Part shown: positions 49,773-61,796 of the stretch, piece after piece
Layout: each line of letters begins with the position of its first letter
How positions within the stretch are numbered: the first letter of the stretch is position 1
DNA from: Ophiodon elongatus
Taxonomy: Eukaryota > Chordata > Actinopteri > Perciformes > Hexagrammidae
NCBI GenBank assembly: GCA_016806645.1
Contig: JACSYO010000469.1
Location: 2,976,001 to 3,040,000, forward strand
Direction of reading: 5' to 3'
Length of the DNA stretch: 64,000 nucleotides
Made by a program: the position numbers and the translations under genes
The notes under the pieces: generated by a model
Told to the model about the DNA's origin: nothing
Seen by the model: only the letters and a program-made list of their open reading frames with translations
The model's database searches: none

Positions 49773-52700
49773 TTACTTCTCGGTGAGTGACAGCTGCAGG
49801 ATCCTCTCCAGCTCATCTTCTTCCTCCTTCTGCTTCCTGTGACAAAAATAGGAAATACGGTTCAGTCAGAACAATGACAGCCATATAACTTTAAAATCCT
49901 TACTATATCTTTACCCACACACTCTTTACCCAGAAACATTCCCCACCATGACTGAAGTTTAAATTTCAAATTATGTTTATTCTAATTCTTTATGTTATTC
50001 TTTAATATTTGTTAGTTCATTTGATATTTTCTTTTTCTAAAAAAATATTTTTCCAAGCACACGACATTTGAAGGAGTTTTTGTTTGCAGGTTCATTGATG
50101 CCTATTCTAAAGACACAATTATAACAAAACTGTAGCTATGAGGTGACTATGAGGTTATATTACTGTAATAATGTCAGACTTAGTATTTAGCTTCGATAGT
50201 TGCCCGGAAGCATTCATTTGGAAAATAAAAGGTCCTTGTTTCAGTGCATAATATAGGCTTTACTAAACAGACGCACAAGAACAAATGTGCTAAATATCCT
50301 GGGTTACAGCAGGTACATAAATGGAGTATATTTGAGGGAGAGTTCCCTGTAAATACCGTAATCTCAACATTCCTGTATTTAACCACGGTCACAGATTACA
50401 GCAGGCTAGGGCAAAACTATCCCTGAGGTAAAGTAGTCATTATATTATTTCCTCAAACAGCCAATAATTAGTCAGCCAAGGCTGCGTTGCATCAAACATC
50501 ACTAATCCCAGGACTACTCCCATGACCTCGCCCGAACCATGTATTTATTGTATTTATCTTGGTATTAAGGTGCACAACTAACAACATGCAACAGCAGAAA
50601 TGAAAATATTCCAACACCCATTGTGCCAAAACCAGTTTGAGATGAAAGAGCTGACTGTAGCGCTCCCTATGTGGGCACCCTGTGTTGAATATGGAAATTG
50701 TTCTAATTTTCCATTTCTAAAGTCGGTGATACAGGCGCGTGGGTGTCCTTCCTCTGGGTGCTCTGGCTTCCTCCCACAGTCCAAAGACATGCAGGTCAGT
50801 TTGTGAATGAACGTCTGTCAACATACGCATTAGCCCTGGGCCAGACTGGCGAGCTGTCCCGGGTGAAGGTGTACAGGGTTTATTTTGTCGTCGGTAAGCT
50901 AAAGCGGGCCAGATTGTTCCCAACCATCTCTTTGTATCCCCCCGCCTCACCTGTCCGTCTCCTCCTGCTCCCGGCACGACATCTCCATGGCGATACGCAG
51001 CTGCTCGTCGAAGCTTGACGCCACAGCGAAGTGTCCCGACAACCGCGGATTGGTCCCTGTGCTGTAGGAGAGCGGGGAGTTGACGGTGGGGGTGGGGTCA
51101 GACGGGGAGACAGCAGCAGGCTGGTCGGGCTCGGCAGTGTCTTCTTCCTCTCTGCTGGCCAGTGAGATGGTCAGAGACTCCTGGATTGCCCTGAGAAAAG
51201 AAAGAAATTAAGATTGAGACTGAAGTGTTATTAAACAAAGAGATATCTTAACAGGGAAGTTGCGCCGCTGGGCTCAATTACAGGATGTCTGGGAGTTGCT
51301 GCTCCCAAGAGAAGGTGGAAAGAAAAAGCTAATCACTGAACTCTATTTAGAGACGTTTAATTAAATTACTTCACAAGCCAGAGGTTTCCTTGAATAAGAA
51401 GGAATTATGAATAGACCTGAGTTAAACTGCATGATGGTTCTACAGTAGCAACTACAAATGTCCTAATTTAGAACAACCCCAAAACAACTTCTGTCTGGGG
51501 TGAACTGAATTGAGTTGATAAAGTAAGCTGCGTGGATGACAGCCTCAAGCTCTGCTAAATTTAGTTGATTTTTCATCCATATTTTTGATAATCTTAGTTC
51601 ATAAAAGTACAAAATCTAGGGGAAAGAATCCAAGAAATAAACACAAAAATGTTTTATATATACAGTATGTACATCTCTGGTTTTTGTGCTTGACATTGAC
51701 TCACTAAATTCATGGATGCTATAAAATAATACTTAAAAAATAACTGATATACTCTGTTAAAAGGAGAGTTCACTGAGAGCATTCTCACCAGTCTGAGCAG
51801 CGTGAACCGGACTGTAAAGGAAACAAGAGTCCGAAGGTCAGCTCACCTCTCAAGCTGAGAGTCTTCCTCGAACAGCGGAGACGGGGGCACCGGGCGGCTG
51901 TTGGTCAGGGCCTCCCAGATGGTCACCTAAAAACCACACAGGTGTTAAACAACTGGCTTTAGATGTAAAAAGCGAATAATCAATTCCCACATCTGTCGCG
52001 TAACTCTTGAGATTAATGAGGAGTTCTTTGAGTCCGACCTGGTCACTCTCTGTGCCGGCGTCCAGCAGGCTCTGCTGGATGGCGAACTGCAGTAGGTTGT
52101 CATCCTCGTCCCTCATTGGCTCGCTGCGCCCTGGACCGAGGGTGGTGTAGTCGGCGGGGGGCTCAAACACTGAGGGGTCCACATCACACTGGAAGGGAGG
52201 TGGAGCTTGACCTGGGTGAAGACGAGTTACAAGTAACGTCAAAGTAAAAGGTATGTCACTTTAAAAAAAAAAAGACTCTCAAGCCTGTGATCTGTGCCTG
52301 AAACAATCCGCCTTACATTTCGAAAAGGTGCAATCTCCTTTATAAAAAAACTAAATGATATACTATATTAAAATTACATCATTCTGCACTATGACAGATA
52401 ATTTGCAAGGTAACTCTTGCTCTCCTGTTCATATTTTAAATCTATGTTGTTGAAATATATCAGGTATTAATTCATTAAAGCATAAGTAGCTTATATTTAC
52501 CAGCTTCTTCGGAGGCCTCTGGTGTGTGAACCGTCACAGAGCTGACCGGCTCGTCGCAGCCACACAGGTTACTGAAAGTCACTCTGGCATTCAACACGTG
52601 AAACAGGGGAATCTCTGGAGGAGTGAGGGTTTGAGAGATTTAAATGGCTGATTATTCCAGTAAAACCAGTGGGCAGTGGGAAACAGTCAGAATCATGAAT

Positions 52701-55700
52701 GTCGAGTTGGGTGATGGCAAACCAAAAAAAAAAGCCTAAACCACACAGAAATTACTCCAGAATAAAGCTTTTAGTTCTTATTAATTTAGTTATAACATGC
52801 CACTATATTGCGCTACAGCTGAAGTACAGAACGGTGGAAGAGAATCGACGTGTAGGCTTGTACCAAGGTTTAATAAAATCAAGACACTCATCTAGCTCCA
52901 CACAGGAAGTGACCCACCTATCTTGACAGGGAAGCCTGGCGGCAGGCGCAGGGTGATGAAGTCACGCAGCTTGGCAAAGTGGGCGTTGGAGATGGCCATG
53001 AGGTCGATGATGGGCGTCACCTGCTCGGCCAGGGACAGCGGGTGACTCTCACTCAACCACAGGGTCGCTTTAAACCTGGAGAGGAGACCGAGACGGACAG
53101 AGAGTTTTTGAGCGAACCTGTCCACAATGAAAGCTCCGCTGCTGCTTTTGGTGATGAACTTTAATGTTTCCACGGCTGCATCATACTTCTGGACTTTACT
53201 GGTAAGCTCAACGGGACGTCCGATGTCCCGGCTGTTGAGGTTGAACTCTGGGTTGAAGTACTCGTCAGCTGTGATGGCTGTGGGGTTGTGAGGACTGGCA
53301 CACTGGGACACATTACTCTGACAGAAACCCAGAGAGAGTTGTAAGTGACGGTGTTCATCAAAGAAAGCTGCAGGTGGTGTGGGTGGTGTGCATGTGGATG
53401 TGATGTACAGGTAATGTGGAGACGCTTACCCCATTGTGAGCTGTATGTTGTTCAGCAATCCCCAGGAAGGACTGCAGAGGAGTCTTTGAGCCTGAGTGAG
53501 ATTAATGTAGGGAGATCATCATCAATCTGCTCTAATTTTTGCTCCACGAAGAAGGCAAGGGATACACCTGGAGCAAAAGTAGCATTATAATACATGTAGG
53601 AGAACATAACTCTGTGCCACCTCGTCCCCAATTGATAGTTTAGATCTACTTTTTCACAACTTAATCTTTAAAAATTTACGGTCAGATTTCTCTGCAGTTA
53701 TTCTCTGGCCCAATAACACTAATTTTGACACGATGTTCCTTCGCCATTTCTACACTTGTAAGAGCACAACAAGGACTTACTGTGTGTGTGTAGTTTGTGT
53801 GTGTAATCACCTTTGCTCCTCGACTTATCCTGGTCTGATAGATGCTCTGTCCTTGACCGAGTCACCAGCTCCACATTGGTGGCACTGTAAACCTGGACGC
53901 AAAGACGCACAAGAAGAAAGAATACTCTTTTTACTCTTTGTTCAAGTAAAGCTCCTGTCAACCAATGTGTTTGGTTAGCGTTGAGTATGGATTAAGAGTC
54001 TCTACTGGTCTATCTCTGACAGAGCCAAATTTATATTGTGACTGTGTTCTGTGTGCATAATTTTACACTATTTTCTTGTCTGTGTCTCCTTGGAAAAATA
54101 TTTTTTAATCTCTCAGAGAAAATCAAAAAACATTATTTCTATGTTCAAAAACACAAATAAAATCACATTCCTTCATGTGTAAATCAAACATTTTATAAAA
54201 AAAAATATTTAAACTGTTTCTTATTTACCAATTGTTGGGATGATCAAATTACTCTGCATTAATTTGTGGCCCCAAAACTGTACTAAACTCACTTCCAAAT
54301 GGCCTGAACTATGTGTTTCAGCCATAGAACACTAGGTCGGCTCAACGATCACTTACCTTCGCTTCGTACCCGCTGACCGCTTCACTCTTCTCAGAACGCC
54401 AGCCCCAGATTCCCGACTTGTTCCTAAACAAGGAAAGAGATATAGTAAGGGATCACGTCACAGAGGATATCAGTATTTGTTTATTGTTAATTGTGGAGAT
54501 ATCCGCACAACATTGACAAATGAAGCGTGATCTTGATGAAATGCTTCTAGTTTGTGGATCTGTACGCAGCGTGCGCTTATTACCGTTCAAAGGCAATGTT
54601 GCGTGTGTTGAGGTGCGTAGAGACGATGGGCGATGTGAGTCTCTGGGCTGTGTTCTCCTGCGATGGCTGCATGGCTGCCAGGAGGGAGGGCGCGTCCCGG
54701 GGAGACAACACCAGTGGCTCTGTGTACACCACCTGCTTCTCATGGTCCACCTCCATCACCACGGCACCTTCATCTAAAGAGGAGCACACAAACGACACAT
54801 TTAGCGGAGTTGTTTCTAGTATTCCAGGATGGGCGAATACAAGTTTTCATGACAAAATCATCCATCAACCTCAGCTGTTCAGTTATTTGTAAGTATGTAA
54901 TGCTGTTCAAGGAGCACACACACACACACCTCCACCCTTGAAGATATAGCTGCGTCGTCCTTTCAGCCAGGTCATGTGTTCGAAGCCCAGGAGGGTGGTG
55001 TCCACACGGAGGCACGAGCCACTCTTCCACACCCTGTAGACGTCACTGGGACACACCTTTGACACCAAAGGCACTGAGACGAGGACCGAAGAGGAGGAGA
55101 AGCAGTTTAGAAACAAGAGGCAAAAAGAACGGGGAAACCAAACCGGGAACGAGCGAAGCAGAGTTAAGAAAAGCAGATTTACATGGTTGGATACAATGTT
55201 TTCTGGAAATTTTCTAAATCTGGGTTGTTACATAAGGCTGCAACTAATTAATATTTTCTTTATAGATAAAGTCTGTTATTATATACTTTATAAAAAAGGT
55301 CAACAGACAAATGACATTCACAAATTCTAAGTTGTGCTGTGTGTATTCTGACTAACATCTAGTATATGTGTGTATGTATAAGTGTACCATGACAAATGTA
55401 AAATAATCCAAAGGCATTGCAGAGGTGAACATTAAGTGTGGCAATTTAGTTCTCTACGAGTAATTAATGAGTTAGACTAACGACGTTTACATATAAATCA
55501 GACAATACACGAGCAGGTTAGTGACATCCCCGCAGTTGTGGCCTTGACTGATCTTGAACTAACATCCCAAGTCCTCTTTGTCTGAGAACGAGACAAGACG
55601 TAATAAAAATGCTGTTGATTCCAAGGTGAGACCAAGACCTTCACAAAGTGGTCTCGAGAAGATCAGTCTCGAAGTACTACAAAAAAAGGATAATGCTATT

Positions 55701-56632
55701 AAAGTTTTAAGATGCAAAATATAATTAACTGTTTATGTGATCATCTTCTGCAGATTAAACACAAGCGACCACGTTACATTATTGAGTCGTCCTGTTAAAT
55801 ACATGACAGATAACCCTTTTCGGAAGGCAAGCAGTCATTTTGTAGTGTGTTACAGTTTGGAAGTAACCTGCCCCGTCTTGAGTTCAGGCCAATGTTTCAA
55901 ACTGACTGAGGGACAGCTGCTGCCGGGGGAGCTGTCCACCTACGGTGGTGCTGAAACTGACCTATGTGAAAACACGTGAAAGAAACACACTCACCCCAAC
56001 TGGTGAACTCCCACTTCATCTCCACATAGAAGTCCCGCGCCTGGAGGAGTCCAACAAAAGGGTTTTTGTACATGTCATCTTACATTTGTGTCACCTGGGT
56101 GCAGTCAAGCTTGAAACTTGTTGGGAACAAACACGGACCGTAATGAAAAAGATGCACTGACACAGCAATCTGAACTAGTAAAATAACTTATATTTCACAA
56201 AAGCTTTAAGGCGTGGTTGATGTGTTGCCTCATGCAACAGGTCCTGGGTGCTTATACATTTATTCTGTGAAGCAAACGTACCTTTCTTAGTTTGCTCAGC
56301 AGCTCTGGGATGCCCGCCAGTCTCTCGGTGGCTCGTTTGAAGTCTCTGTACTGAAGCACCAGCTGAACCAGCTCGGGGTCCCCGGTGCTCACCGCCTCCT
56401 GCAAGACTGAAACACACACATCCTCACTGAAATGCCAGCCAGTGGCTCTTATTCCCTCCGCAGCCTCGAGGGCATTAACAGGGCACTTACTGGTCCAGCC
56501 CTGCGCGTTGTTGTGTGTCGGGTCTGCGGAGTGCCGGAGCAGCACCCGGCTCGACTCCAGGTGGCCCAGACACACGGCCAGCTCCAGCGGGGTGCGCCCT
56601 CTCGGGTCGAGGCGCTCCACATCCTGCTGCAG

Positions 56633-56727
<95 letters not shown>

Positions 56728-56914
56728 ACACAATCGGCGCAATGCAGTGCGACCCGACACAAATAATGCACATCCGTGAAAACACATCCAAAACCCCGCC
56801 GGTAGCAAAGCACGCGCCTCCTTTACTCACCTCCGGCTTCTGCAGCTCGAGCTCGAGCTCCAGGTACTGGTTGTTCCACACCAGGAGGTGCAGAGGAAAC
56901 GCTTCTTGGGCCAT
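49773..56914 (-). CDS. ankrd13d: Ankyrin repeat domain 13D: UIM-containing endocytic ubiquitin adaptor
   Basis: Sixteen exons, high to low: 56914-56831, 56626-56491, 56406-56282, 56040-55995, 55073-54930, 54773-54584, 54423-54357, 53892-53811, 53491-53430, 53317-53187, 53075-52918, 52614-52501, 52211-52039, 51926-51847, 51190-50951, 49836-49773; 631 codons plus stop. Residues about 30-110 hold ankyrin repeats (DPRGRTPLELAVCLGHLES, LQEAVSTGDPELVQLVLQY). Next comes the GPCR-chaperone-like core (SDVYRVWKSG, LLGFEHMTWLKGRRSYIFKG, SGIWGWRSEKSEAVSGYEAK). At least four ubiquitin-interacting motifs follow: NLLQFAIQQSLLDAGTESD, DSQLERAIQESL, FDEQLRIAMEMS and DELERILQLSLTEK. ANKRD13 proteins are known to bind Lys63-linked ubiquitin on internalised receptors at the plasma membrane. 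Linkage to kdm2a matches human 11q13 and favours ANKRD13D over 13A. Exon 2 could start 3 nt later (tandem CAG acceptor). Confidence 0.95.
50725..50880 (+). repeat. Dispersed teleost repeat in the last ankrd13d intron
   Basis: Contains GGCTTCCTCCCACAGTCCAA and AGACATGCAGGTCAG, followed by GCCAGACTGGCGAGCTGTCC and GGGTGAAGGTGTAC. This word order is familiar from a common interspersed repeat of fish genomes. Partial copy; class not determined. Confidence 0.65.
55226..55345 (+). repeat. Degraded dispersed repeat copy in ankrd13d intron 4
   Basis: Starts AAGGCTGCAACTAATTAATA, TTTTCTTTATAGATAAAGTC, then TTTATAAAAAAGGTCAACAG, the word order of the family at 3340-3525. Confidence 0.5.
56636..56722 (+). 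repeat. (CA)n array upstream of the ankrd13d exon 2 acceptor
   Basis: On the ankrd13d strand a (TG)n tract with one TATG interruption ends in TTCTGCAG at the exon 2 acceptor. Confidence 0.95.
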
Positions 56915-57300
56915 GGTCCGCTCGAGGGCGTCACGAGAGTAAAGCTATGTTTGCAGGAGGACTTCTGCAGCCGACGGATTGCAGTGACAGCGGATCGGAC
57001 TGAGGCAGCGACCGCTTCTCTAGCTAGCTTAGTGAACTGCAGGAAAATGGGATAAATGTTGAATGTTTCTCACTGGAAAAACACCCCGTCGCGATCAGAT
57101 GTCCCCGATAAGCTCACGTCGGGCTGCAGACAAAAGGAGAATAATGTGTATTCCTGTTTAAATTAGTGGGCTGAGTTAGCTCGAGCTAACTCAGCCCACT
57201 AATTTGATGTAGTTAACGTTAACTAGCTGCTAGCTAACGTGAGCTAACTGGCTAATAACAACATTGTTTCCTGCTCCTCTTGGCTCCTGTTTCCCATCGT
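56915..57300 (-). promoter_or_regulatory. Putative ankrd13d promoter and 5' UTR region
   Basis: Sequence directly upstream of the ankrd13d ATG, relatively rich in CpG near the start. It contains the perfect 46-bp palindrome at 57160-57205, a second palindrome AGTTAACGTTAACT at 57211-57224 and several extra GCTAAC motifs. Promoter role is inferred from position. Confidence 0.5.
57160..57205. repeat. Perfect 46-bp palindrome (zero spacer)
   Basis: Each 23-nt arm reads inward as AAATTAGTGGGCTGAG then TTAGCTC, and the two arms are exact reverse complements meeting at CTCGAG. The match stops at 57159/57206. It could extrude as a cruciform or serve as paired binding sites. Confidence 0.97.
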
Positions 57301-57840
57301 TCACGGAGTCAAAACCACTATTTCAGCTGCACAGAAATGCGCCTCCAGAGTGCGTTCATTTTCCTCTCACGATGGTTTACGTCCTCAAGTTTTAAATAAA
57401 TTAAAAAAAAAAAAAAAATGGGCGAACTCGCCAGCTGATGAAGTTAGCTCGCCGAGGGCTGCAGCCGCCCCCGTTTGTATCGCAGGCTCGTTGCGCTGTG
57501 TGTCGGAATAAAGAGAGATCGGCCTTTATTCCAGTTTCACATCCAGCTTCACATCCAGCTTCACATCCAGGTCACTGGAGCCGAGAGGCTGGAGGCGACA
57601 GCTGCAGCGCAGCCCGGCCGGTGAGCATACCACCGGACCACATCTGTCACGCGCACGTCCAAAACGATGTGTATCTACAGCTGCTGTGGTGTTATATATA
57701 TATATATTTATATATTTATTTATTTAGTCGTCGCTGTTTCCAGGTTATGGAGAGAAGCTTGGTGGCGCTGATGTTTTTGCACTCTATGCATCGCTCCCAC
57801 TTTCAGTGACAGTACGACAGTTAACCTTTGTTTATCTTTT
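57301..57840. other. Intergenic segment between ankrd13d start and kdm2a 3' end
   Basis: Holds an A-run at about 57403-57418, a 12-bp tandem repeat (CTTCACATCCAG, three copies, about 57535-57571), and an AT/TTTA-rich patch at 57694-57726. No supported gene. Confidence 0.6.
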
Positions 57841-57859
57841 TTTTTTTTTTTTTCTTTTT

Positions 57860-57865
57860 TTTATT
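57860..57865 (-). promoter_or_regulatory. Candidate kdm2a poly(A) signal
   Basis: Reverse-strand AATAAA followed at once by a long A-rich run (plus-strand T tract 57838-57862). It would give a 3' UTR of about 1.4 kb. The adjoining homopolymer makes this suggestive only. Confidence 0.35.
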
Positions 57866-59286
57866 GAAAAATAACACAAATAACATAAAGTGAAAAATGC
57901 TTTTGAAAATAATTACAATGCTACAGGACTCCCGTTTTGATAATCGAAAAAAGGAAAAACACATTTACACAAAAGTATATATTTATATACTTATATTCAT
58001 TTGAAGGTATATGGCCAGGAGGGCAGCCGGGAAGGAGACCTTGGATACAGAACTACTACACTTTAAGGGAACAAAGAAATGAGCAACCCCAACCCCCAAA
58101 CTAAATTGTACATCTCTACATTGAATTGGACAAAGTCATGGAATTCAGTGAAAAGTAGATACTCACATGTTTCATCCATTAAAAGAAGAAAGTGTATCAA
58201 AGAGGGTTGGGGAGCAATTTCATCTAGAATATTAACATTTTGGCTCTAAATGTTGTCTCTGTACAAAAACAAAGCAATAACAGTTTGGAAATAATAGCAC
58301 CTGAAGTCTAACGGTTGTTTGAAAATGCACCATTTATCTGACGCCTGACCCTTGGCTGACCCCGAACACTTCAGCAACCGGCCCTTTGTCGGGGTGAGGT
58401 GTTGTTGCTTTGTCGATTGCCTTCTCACGCTGTCTTTCTACCCTTTTATACAACCACATCTACTCAATGACCATGTACACTTATCAGGTATACCACTCGA
58501 CTACTGTTGCATCCGAATGCCTTATTATACTGAACATACAACTGGTAAACACAGGCCATTCCATTCCCTCACTTTATAAGCGATGATGTCAAAAGATCCG
58601 TCACCTTTTAGTCGTCTTCAAAAAAATAAATCTCAGCGCATAGTTGTTGTGCATAAAGCGGACGTCAACCTTCTAGACGTGTGCTCTCTTGAATCTGACA
58701 AAATATAACCATCTATTTAGAGCACCCACAAGTAGCCGATATTAAAAGGAGTTAAAATGATAAATCACAAGATAAATAAGACTTTATGGGAATCAGCCAA
58801 ACATAACAATGCAGTTACACCCAAAAGATGAAACTCCAACGTCTAACTCAAGGCAGGAGTTTGTGATGAGTCAAGATTGGTGTCACTCCAAAGAAGAGTT
58901 GAGCACTTGGTTATCCAAAGGAAGTGCAGTCTAATAGAGAATTGATTGCTCATGTTCTCCAACTCCTTGCAAAAAAAAAAAAAGACACTTTGCTTTCCCC
59001 ACTCCACATTAATTCCCAAAAGAACTGAAAAAGAAAAATGAGTCCCATTTTACGGTATACGGAAAAATGTAGATAGTTAAAAAAAGAAATATTGTTTCAG
59101 CTGTGACAACCCCTTTCACCAACACCAGTTAAGTGAGTAAGCGCTCCCAGTTTAGACCCCACCCCTCCTTTAACGTGACACAGGTGTGCATGTGAACTTC
59201 CCTTGCTGCCTGTGTCCTTTGTGTTGCACAGATTGACTGTTGCCTTTGCACCTCAAATCCCCTCTGCAGTCAGAAGAGGCAGATGC
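57866..59286 (-). other. Probable kdm2a 3' UTR
   Basis: Directly follows the kdm2a stop. No repeat or coding frame with recognisable content was found; AT-rich with a short A-run at about 58970-58983. Confidence 0.45.
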
Positions 59287-60403
59287 TTAGGAAATCCTCT
59301 GGATCAGTTTTTCATCCGACAGGCAGTAGAGTGTGTTGACTGACAGCTCGGAGATGAAGGCCTCACAGGCCTTGCGGGATACACCTTTACAGCCTCGCAG
59401 GTCGAGCAGTGAGATGCAAGAGAGGCGGCGGAGATACTTAAGACTAGTGTCTGTCAGTTTACTGCAACCTAGGAAAGAAACAAAAACACACAGACGCATT
59501 AATACTAGTGAAGTTAAACTAATGCAACGTGTGTGTATGTTCATTCTTCCCAAAAACTAGCGATCCCATCAATCTCTCACCTCCCAGGTTGAGTTCTGTG
59601 AGTGTGTTTCGTGTGGACGAGCCCACTGCAGTCAGCAGGTTGATGGAGTTGTCGGTGAGGCTGTTGCAGTGGGAGAGGTCCAGTTTTGTTAAATGGGGCA
59701 TGTGGCGGATCACCAGGCGCAGAGTGGAGTCGCTGATGTCCAGGCCTGCTAGTCGCAAACACTGCATGGTCCGAAACTGACTGCGATTGTCACAACCTGG
59801 AACGGAGGAGTTATTTGGGAGGAAGAGAAGAAAAAAAAAAGCTGAGTTTTTGTCAGTTAATGAGGAAAAGAGAGTACAATGACAAGAAAGGCAGGGGTTA
59901 TAAAGTAGGGAAACATAAGATCCAGAGGCTGCTCTTTCCTCACCTGGAGGCGTGACTAGATCCCTGATCTGAGAGTCTTTGACGCCGTCTGCATACCGCA
60001 GGTCCAGAGAACGGAGGAGAGGGCAACCAGAGGAGCAGAGAGCTGAAATAGTTAACCAGGAACAACCTGCCACCATCAGATCCTTCAGCCCTGCAAAATC
60101 AACAAAGCGATTTAAATTGAGTGTTTAATGTATGTAGGTAGAGCACACAACTGATTGGTGGATACATGACTAATTTAGAATTAATTTGTAAACCCTGGGA
60201 TTTATGAAACTACAAAATAAAAGTAAGTCAATCATCATTAGAAAACAATTATATGAACATGAATAAATTATATGAACATGAATAAATCCCTACTTTTTTA
60301 TTGTATACTCTTCTTATTTAGTTTTTAGTAATTATTTTGTTTCACATATAATTGCATAAGTATTGACCAAGTTAGAATTCAATACAAATTGAGTAAAAGA
60401 GAG

Positions 60404-60474
<71 letters not shown>

Positions 60475-61745
60475 CAGGCAGGCGGCCAACAAGCCAGTTG
60501 AGTTGCTTTTTAGAGATGTTGGTCCAAGACAGATCCAGCGTGACCGGCTGTCTCTTTATGATGCCCGTCAGGGCCTGAGGAGTAACGGTCCGTTTGATGC
60601 TCAGGTCAATCCGAGCCCAAAGCCGCTTGTCTAAACACCTACGAACAAACACACACTGATAAAGAACACATCCATTCATAGTTATCTCTTTTCAGAGCGA
60701 TATGACCTACTGACCCGATGTCACTGTTGAGTTTGCAATAGAAAAGATTTAAAAAATTAGGGATGGAGTTTGATCACGTTTTATCAAATTTAAATCCCCT
60801 TATCAATTCCAAATCCTTTTTCACTCCTATTCAAAGATGTCTAATCAACCTTTGTTGACGGTGAAGGCAGAAACACAAGTTCAAAACCTGATTTGTTTAC
60901 ATCAGAGCTTAACATATCCAGGTATTTTGCTGACCAGAAACCAGATGCAAAATGGAACCGGCTCTTAAAACCCATCCCTAATAAAAACATATCCTCAAAA
61001 AGATCTTACCATTTGTACCAGTTCTTGCAGACAGCCATGCAGACGCAGAGATCAGCTCGACTTAAGTAACGGAAGACAGATACCCACACCTCCCTCTCAC
61101 AGCCGGGTCCGCTGCCACTGTTCTCCCTGTCTGCCTCGCTCCCTCCTTCCTGCAGGGCGGACAGAGGGATGCGGAGATGGGGAAGCTCAGAGGTTGAAGA
61201 AGAGGAGGCGCCATTGCTCAATTTAGCAGGTCTGCTGAGCCTCGTTTTTTTAGAGTCCTCCTGCCTCTCTGGGTGGGAGGTACGAGTGTCTGTGTGTCTA
61301 CTGCGAGTGTAAGGAGCTGTGTGCCTACTGGAGTGTTGATCGGGACATGGGCCGCGGTTTCTAATGGGGGGTCTGACGAGGACTCTGGTCTGGTTGTGTA
61401 TTGTGGAAGTGGCAGTTTGAGGGGTGATGGCTTCTAACTTGGGGACAATGGCTGACGGGTCGTGTTTGGCCCTGATTGGCCTTTGGAGTGTCACTTTAAG
61501 ATAAGAGCCATCTTTGCCCCTCGTTTCAGTGTCCTGCTCCATCTCCTCCTCGTCAACCTCCTCTGCACCGTTTTGGTTGGCCCCCTCGCTCGCTTCCTCT
61601 TCTCTCTCTTTGGCTGCCCGTCCTCCTCGCCTTGACTGCGGCTGGTTCTCTTTATCCAATCCCCGCCCAATGTTCTGCCCTTTCTCCTCTTCGTCGTCGC
61701 TGCTGCTGCTGCTGCTATTGCTGCTGCTGCTGTTGCTGCTGCTGT

Positions 61746-61796
<51 letters not shown>

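Noticed and set aside
53076..53186. Treating this segment as normal coding sequence of ankrd13d
   Set aside because: It has a donor, a strong polypyrimidine acceptor and no counterpart in human ANKRD13 proteins, so it was modelled as an intron and reported as an exitron candidate.
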